Source: Ascaphus truei
Lineage: Eukaryota > Chordata > Amphibia > Anura > Ascaphidae
Assembly (NCBI GenBank): GCA_036426205.1
Contig: CM071570.1
Coordinates: forward strand, 140,077,048-140,141,047
Length of the DNA: 64,000 bases
Direction: 5' to 3'
The notes under the pieces: model-generated
Told to the model about the DNA's origin: nothing
Seen by the model: the letters and a program-made list of their open reading frames with translations, nothing else
Database searches by the model: none
Shown: one piece after another, positions 59,041 to 64,000 of the stretch
How the letters are laid out: every line of letters begins with the position of its first letter
Position numbering within the stretch: the stretch's first letter is position 1
Program-made: the position numbers and the translations under genes

Positions 59041-59220
59041 TTATGTATGTCTTTATTTATATAGCGCCATTAATGTACATCGCGCTTCACAGCCGTAATA
59101 CACTTGACAATCATATAAAATAACAAATACAAATAACACATAAAGGGAAGAAGTGCTTCAGACATAAAAGTAACATTTAGGAAAAGGTGTTCCAGCTCCA
59201 AAGAGCTTACAATCTAATTA
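59041..59220 (-). mobile_element. L2-like LINE 3' tail, minus strand
   Basis: On the minus strand the order is TTAGATTGTAAGCTC, TCTGAAGCACTTCTTCC, GAAGCGCGATGTACATTAAT and GGCGCTATATAAATAAAGAC. This matches the tail of the L2-like relic at 63.21-63.41 kb. A 5'-truncated insertion. Confidence 0.75.
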
Positions 59221-60196
59221 TAAAAAGAATTATAAAAAGAATAAAAGAGCTATTGCACTCACAAACTTAGGTAGAATAGCTTTGGGTATAGTCTGAGGTA
59301 ATCTTTGAATTTTCAGATCGTGCCTGGTCCGCTTGGCGTCTTCTCTCTACACTTGCACCCAACTTCTGCCCACTCAGAGGACATTGGCAAGGACACTTGT
59401 TGCAGAACTGTTGTCCCACTCTGATCTTAGGCCTCAATATGCTCCCATCCTACACGTTTCACAGATCTAACTGGCTGGGTGTGTGTATACGCATTCTCTC
59501 TCTCAAAAGATGAACCCCTTAAATTTGATCATATTTTTCGCTCAATCCCCATGAAAATCTGTGCAATTGTAGGTCTGTTATGCAGACGTATACAAGAAAC
59601 ACAACGTAGACAATCAACTTAAGTTAACTAAATTGATGTCACTGTATTATGCCAAAAAAGGACCAGATACGCTGCGGTAGGTTCATGTAATAGGAGTTTT
59701 TCCTTCGCAGCTCGTAAATGTGTTAAACTGTTGTAATCTAATCTGAAACACTAAGATTAATATAAAGTTTGAGTTCAAAGTATGGTTCAAAATGTCCTTC
59801 TGCTTAAACACACACCCAGAGATGAGAACGCCAGTGTCTGTATGCATAATTGATAACGCGTTGATCCAGCTGCTCCCACGCCTGAACGACACACTTTTAC
59901 GAATTAGCTTCTTCAGTCCCCGTAGAACATCCTTTATCAGGAAACATTTTACATAAGTGTTTTGGACCACAATTCTTGCTCTGTATCAAATACTTTATAA
60001 TGTGCTTATCTTCTTCGCTAAATACCACGTTGAAACTATGCACTTGATGAGGTTTCATGCCGTCACCAATTTCAAAAAATATTTATTAGATTATCGCCTA
60101 TAATTGCTAAAATTTTCATAAAACTGGGAGTGATTTTCTTGCAAGATATGACGAAATATAAAAGGGATTCCTTTTTTTTTGAACACACAGTGTATG

Positions 60197-60829
60197 TGTA
60201 GGAGGACATGTGCAGAGGTACACAATGGAGACTGTTTTACGGTGAAATTAAAACAAGGCTTTATTGTGCCTGTCGCTTTAAACACAGCAAAAATCAACAT
60301 AAGAGAATAAGCCAAACAAAAAAACCTATCTCTGCCTTGGAGACTATCTACACATGTAGCTCAGCCCTCTCTGACTGGGTTGGTTAGCTAAGCTATTTAC
60401 CAGCCCCAAATCATGGAGACATTTATCAATACACATAGACATAGATAATAGTCTTATACGAAAAGTCTTATCTGTTAGCTGGGCTGCTGTAGGGGAAGCT
60501 CCTCTGCTCTCTTGGAACCGCACCCTTGTGTGCACAGGCAATGTCAGGCTCCAAGTTTAGAATCTTGTCCCCTTTGTATTGTGGTCAGCTTGTCGCTCAA
60601 GACATCTGTCTTTCCTTGGTTCAGCCCAGTTGTGGACTAAGGAATCTCTGCTCTGTCTCCTAGTTCAGCTCAGGTGTGAGCTAAGGAGTCTCACTTCCTG
60701 TCTCAAAGGCAGGCTTTTTCTACCACCTGTAATCAGCCAGGTGGTGTTAGTTAATTGCCTACCAGCAGTTAACCACCACACTGCTGGATTAGAGGCACAT
60801 TTGTGAACAGAGATAAGTTCCCTGTTACA
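60197..60829 (-). mobile_element. Solo LTR with 5-bp target duplication
   Basis: The block starts TGTAGGAGG and ends CCTGTTACA, so its ends are TGTA and TACA. It is flanked by GTATG on both sides (60192-60196 and 60830-60834). Orientation is taken from AATAAA on the minus strand near 60265. No internal retrotransposon sequence is present, so one LTR was left by recombination. Family undetermined. Confidence 0.82.
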
Positions 60830-60849
60830 GTATGTATATGTATATGTTG

Positions 60850-61035
60850 GCTCCTTGTAACCTTGGGCAAGTCACTTTATCTCCCTATGCCTCAGACACC
60901 AAAATCATAGATGGTAAGCTCTGCGGGGTAGGGACTGTCTGTAACAATTCCTGTGCTGCGGACCGTGCACAATACTGTAATTGTGATGCACTTTGAGTCC
61001 CAATGGGAGAAAAGCATTATATGAAATAAAGTTGT
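60850..61035 (+). mobile_element. MIR-like SINE with L2-type tail
   Basis: CCTTGGGCAAGTCACTTTAT followed by CTCCCTATGCCTCAG is the conserved core of MIR/CORE-type SINEs. Then come GGTAAGCTCTGCGGGGTAGG and an L2-like tail with GAAATAAAG before ATT repeats. The solo LTR is inserted next to it. Confidence 0.7.
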
Positions 61036-61740
61036 TATTTTTATTATTATTATTATCATATACAAACAACAACCTAACAAAAAGGTAGAGCTAAAAACCT
61101 ATACTGTGACAGTGCATAGTGCTGAAAACATCTAGGGCAAGTAAAAAGGGTGCATAAAGTGATATATAGATATTGTGGACCTAATAGAACACAAATAGAT
61201 TATAAAATAAAATGATATCAAATGTGTCAAAAGACAAAAGTGACAATTATATTAACTAAACAAAATGCAAACCAGTGGTATGTGATCTTAGCAAATTATC
61301 TTTAAATAGAAGTCCCATAAGAATCAGCTGAAATGATTGGAGACTTTCACAGCTTCAAAAAGGCGATGAACCAGATCAAAAACAGATATCTGAAAAAGAG
61401 AAAAGAAGAAGCGTGTGCTCCATAGCGAAACTCTGTGAAAGTTATATTTAATAAAATAATAAAAGTCACAAGGACATCCACTCATAAGGGAAGGAGTTAA
61501 AATGCGCATGCAAGAGTAAAAACTCTACAACACTGGGTGCCCAGCTTCTGGAATAGACGTGGGAGCGATAAGGCAATGATGAGTGTCCAAACGAAGTAGA
61601 CAAATCTTAAAACAGATAGATGAAGTGGCAAACTGAGTGCAATCAATGTCTCCCCAACATGAAAAAAAGTGCTTGCTCCTTCAGGGTTCTCCGATCCTCT
61701 GCTCCCGCCTCGTTGGATGACATAACTGTGCGTAGCACAA

Positions 61741-61772
61741 TGCATTCCAGCACATACACGTGACTTCTTCAG
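61741..61772 (-). ncRNA. Hammerhead-like relic
   Basis: On the minus strand CTGAAGA (exact CUGANGA) is followed by AGTCACGTGTATGTGCTG and then GGAATGCATTGTG, where GAAA is changed to GAAT. GTCAC and GTGC can pair as stem II. Confidence 0.3.
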
Positions 61773-61871
61773 GGGTCTGTTCAATTGGACTCAAGCGCAA
61801 GATTAAATACCCTTTGTTGCCCAGCAACAGCATCGGAAGGCAATCACTTAAAACATATAGCCCTTTCCTCA

Positions 61872-63411
61872 GTTGCAAGACTGCTAAAACTCTGACTCAG
61901 GCCCTCATTCTCTCCCGTCTCGATTACTGTAACCTCCTGCTGTCCGGCCTTCCTGCCTCTCACCTGTCTCCCCTACAAATCGATCCTAAACACTGCTGCC
62001 AGAATCACGCTACTCTTTCCTAAATCTGTCTCGGCGTCTGAAATCACTCTCCTGGTTTCCCATCAAATCCCGCATCTCGCACTCCATTCTCCACCTCACT
62101 TTTAAAGCTTTATACTCTTCTGCCCCTCCTATGGCTGTGTTTATAGTGGCGTAGTACTTGCTGATGCGCGCCTAGCATATATTCAGAGACCCATTATATG
62201 TTATGGTGCCATTCTATGTGAAAGCTTCCGCTTGCTTGCTCACGCTTGCTGAACCTCGCTCAGCTTCCAGCTACAGGCAAATCTGCGTTTCTGTGCTTGC
62301 TGGAGAGGTGTGGTCACGTTATCTTACACCCGAGAGCGGCCATTGTTCCCTGTGTGCTGTGCTGTGTGTGTGCTTTTAGAGTGTTGTGTGCTGGTGCTGT
62401 GTGTGCAGTGTGCAGTGTGCGTGCAGTGTATGAAGGGAGTGTGTGCTGTGAGAATGCTGTGTGCTGTGAGAGTGCCGAGTAATGTGAGTGTGTAGCGAGT
62501 GTGCAGTGTACAATTTTTTTTTGACATTATTATGTTTTTTAATTCGTGGTCTTTATATCTACATATATATATAGATATATATCTATTTATCTATATACCT
62601 ATATATCCATGGATATAGGGGATATATATTAAATGAGATATATATATATATATTTTATATATATGATATATATATATATATTTTGGATATATCTATATAT
62701 AGCTTATATATATATCATACATATATATATACACATACATACATACATACATACATATCCATCACACAGATCTGTCCCGCCTCGCCCCACAAGCCCCGCC
62801 TACCAGAGCACATGCTCTGTCTGATGGGCAAGAACATGAAAAGCAGCCGCTTGGTAAAGCGAGAGGTGAGCATCAGCAAGCATCAGCGCTGGAGAGCACA
62901 GCCACCCTCCACTATAAACACAGCCTTACATCTCAGCCCTAATTTCTCGCTATGCACCATCCTGACTTGCGCTCCGCTCAAGGATGTCTTCGCTCTACCC
63001 CATTTGTATCCAAAGCCCTCTCCCGCCTTAAACCTCTCTCACCGACTGCCCCACACCTCTGTAATGCCCTCAATACCCGACTAGCACTCTCTCTATCCAC
63101 CTTTAAGACCCACCTGCTTAAAGAAGCATACAAGTAGGTCCGTGGCTAATAATATAGACCTGATATATAATGCATGGTCCCCTGCAGTCGCACTTACCAG
63201 AATGCCCTCCTACTGTCTCTGTACATTCTTCCTACCTACCAATTAGATTGTAAGCTATTCGGAGCAGGGACTCCTCTTCGTAAATATTAAATTATTTTTT
63301 TTATATCTCTGAAGCACTTCTTCCCAATTATTTGTAATTTATATGAATGTCACGTGTATTACTTCTGTGAAGCACTATGTATATTAATGGCACTATATAA
63401 AGACAGACATT
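61872..63411 (+). pseudogene. L2-like LINE, RT C-terminus and 3' UTR, interrupted
   Basis: The first part reads ILSRLDYCNLLLSGLPASHL, the well-kept end of L2-type RT, then decays to LHSPPHF and ILFCPSY at 62126. After a 0.8-kb insertion it resumes near 62936 with ISALIS, FVSKALSRLKPLSPTAPHL and LSLSTFKTHLLKEAYK-stop near 63137. The 3' UTR includes TTAGATTGTAAGCTATTCGG and ends with GGCACTATATAAAGACAG. Confidence 0.82.
62131..62935. mobile_element. TIR element inserted in the L2 relic
   Basis: The left end TGGCTGTGTTTATAGTGG matches, inverted, the right end CACTATAAACACAGCC. It splits the L2 reading frame at TA (CTCC-TA before, TA-CATCTC after), implying a TA or 3-bp target duplication. Subterminal CTGATGC blocks are inverted too. 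The middle holds TA and CATA microsatellites (62560-62760) and a TGTG-rich block. Confidence 0.75.
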
Positions 63412-63529
63412 AAGAACTCTTATACAAACAATAATGGAAGATCAGACTTTCCAACATACCCAAGTACAACAAGGAATACATACACAAACATTTATTCACC
63501 CACCCCAAGGATAATGTCAAATTTTGTTC

Positions 63530-64000
63530 AATTACAAATTCCAAATGTTACGCCTGGCGCAAGCCCAACACTGCACATCATTCAGTGAAAATCATCCCAA
63601 CTGTCACGCATGGTGGTGGCGACATCAAGTTATGAGGATGCTTCTCTTCAGCAGGGACTGGGAAGCTCATCAGGATAGAGGGGAGAATGGATGGAGCAAT
63701 GTACAAGTGAATCCTTGAGGGAAAACCTGTCAAAGACTCCAGAAATAGGGGGTTAAATTCAGCAGGACAATTACCCGAAGCAGAAAGCCAAAGCCACACA
63801 GGAGTGGTTGAATAAGCAGAGAATTAATGTTCTTGAATGGCCCAGTCAAAGTCATTACTTGAATCCAAATCGAACACTTATGACGATCTCCAACAAACTT
63901 ATCAGAACTGTGTTTTTTCCCATGAAGAACGGGCAACAATGTTACCATCCTACTGTGCACAGCAAGCAACCAATCCCAAAAGACACACAGCAGTAATTGT
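63530..64000 (+). pseudogene. Tc1-like transposase C-terminal part, cut by window end
   Basis: Visible pieces are GKLIRIEG-like sequence near 63660, MDGAMY-like sequence near 63690, [16 protein letters not shown] near 63760, and [15 protein letters not shown] near 63830. They match the second Asp and final Glu regions of Tc1 transposases, though the Glu motif is altered (LNPNRT). Frames change repeatedly. It is a different, more decayed family than the copy at 31.2 kb. Confidence 0.75.

Noticed and set aside
60850..61035. A functional tRNA gene
   Set aside because: The sequence is the CORE region and tail of a MIR-like SINE, with no cloverleaf that I can draw.
58528..64000. Further upstream MAP3K7 exons
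   Set aside because: I looked for sequence encoding the N-lobe and the MEYAEGGSLYN segment and found none, so they must lie past the right edge.
63530..64000. Second part of the 31.2-kb Tc1 element
   Set aside because: The residues around the catalytic blocks differ ([16 protein letters not shown] against NDPKHTAKATQEF), so it is another family.

Overview
This is vertebrate nuclear DNA. The only host gene I can support is MAP3K7 (TAK1, the TGF-beta-activated MAP3K). It runs on the minus strand, and its thirteen 3'-most coding exons lie between 58527 and 36814, from the catalytic HRD loop to the stop codon. All are bounded by AG/GT splice sites and join in frame. The first exons lie beyond the right edge. 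The repeat load (CR1/L2/L1 LINEs, Penelope and DIRS relics, Ty3/gypsy pieces, Tc1/mariner, many hAT-type MITEs) and the moderate intron sizes suggest an amphibian, probably an anuran; this is inference, not proof.

Layout. 1-4151: 5'-truncated CR1-like LINE with an SGNH-esterase ORF1 and an EN-RT ORF2, both frameshifted. 4.2-5.0 kb: GC-rich minisatellites. 5.5-7.0 kb: Penelope-like relic and a hammerhead-ribozyme-like motif. 7.57-7.91 kb: hAT MITE with perfect 8-bp target duplication. 9.6-16.4 kb: LINE tail, hAT relic, Ty3/gypsy gag and RT scraps, LTR-like blocks, two inverted-repeat elements, L1-like ORF1 relic. 16.9-20.3 kb: TIR MITE, then a minus-strand DIRS relic split by an LTR-like insertion. 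21.37-30.06 kb: an 8.7-kb island of degenerate simple sequence without genes. 31.2-32.7 kb: Tc1-like element with intact ends and a dead transposase. 33.7-34.5 kb: hAT-like element holding a 338-bp near-perfect palindrome. 36.8-58.5 kb: MAP3K7, with MITEs in many introns, including a 1.26-kb hAT-like element packed with minisatellites. 59.0-64.0 kb: LINE tails, a solo LTR with 5-bp target duplication, a MIR-like SINE, an L2 relic split by a 0.8-kb TIR element, and a Tc1 transposase fragment cut by the window end.

The transposon ORFs are all decayed, and the window encodes no pathway beyond MAP3K7. The most unusual signals are a recurring hammerhead-like core (CTGANGA...GAAA) in several unrelated-looking repeats, the giant simple-sequence island, the palindrome, and the minisatellite-filled hAT element inside the kinase gene.
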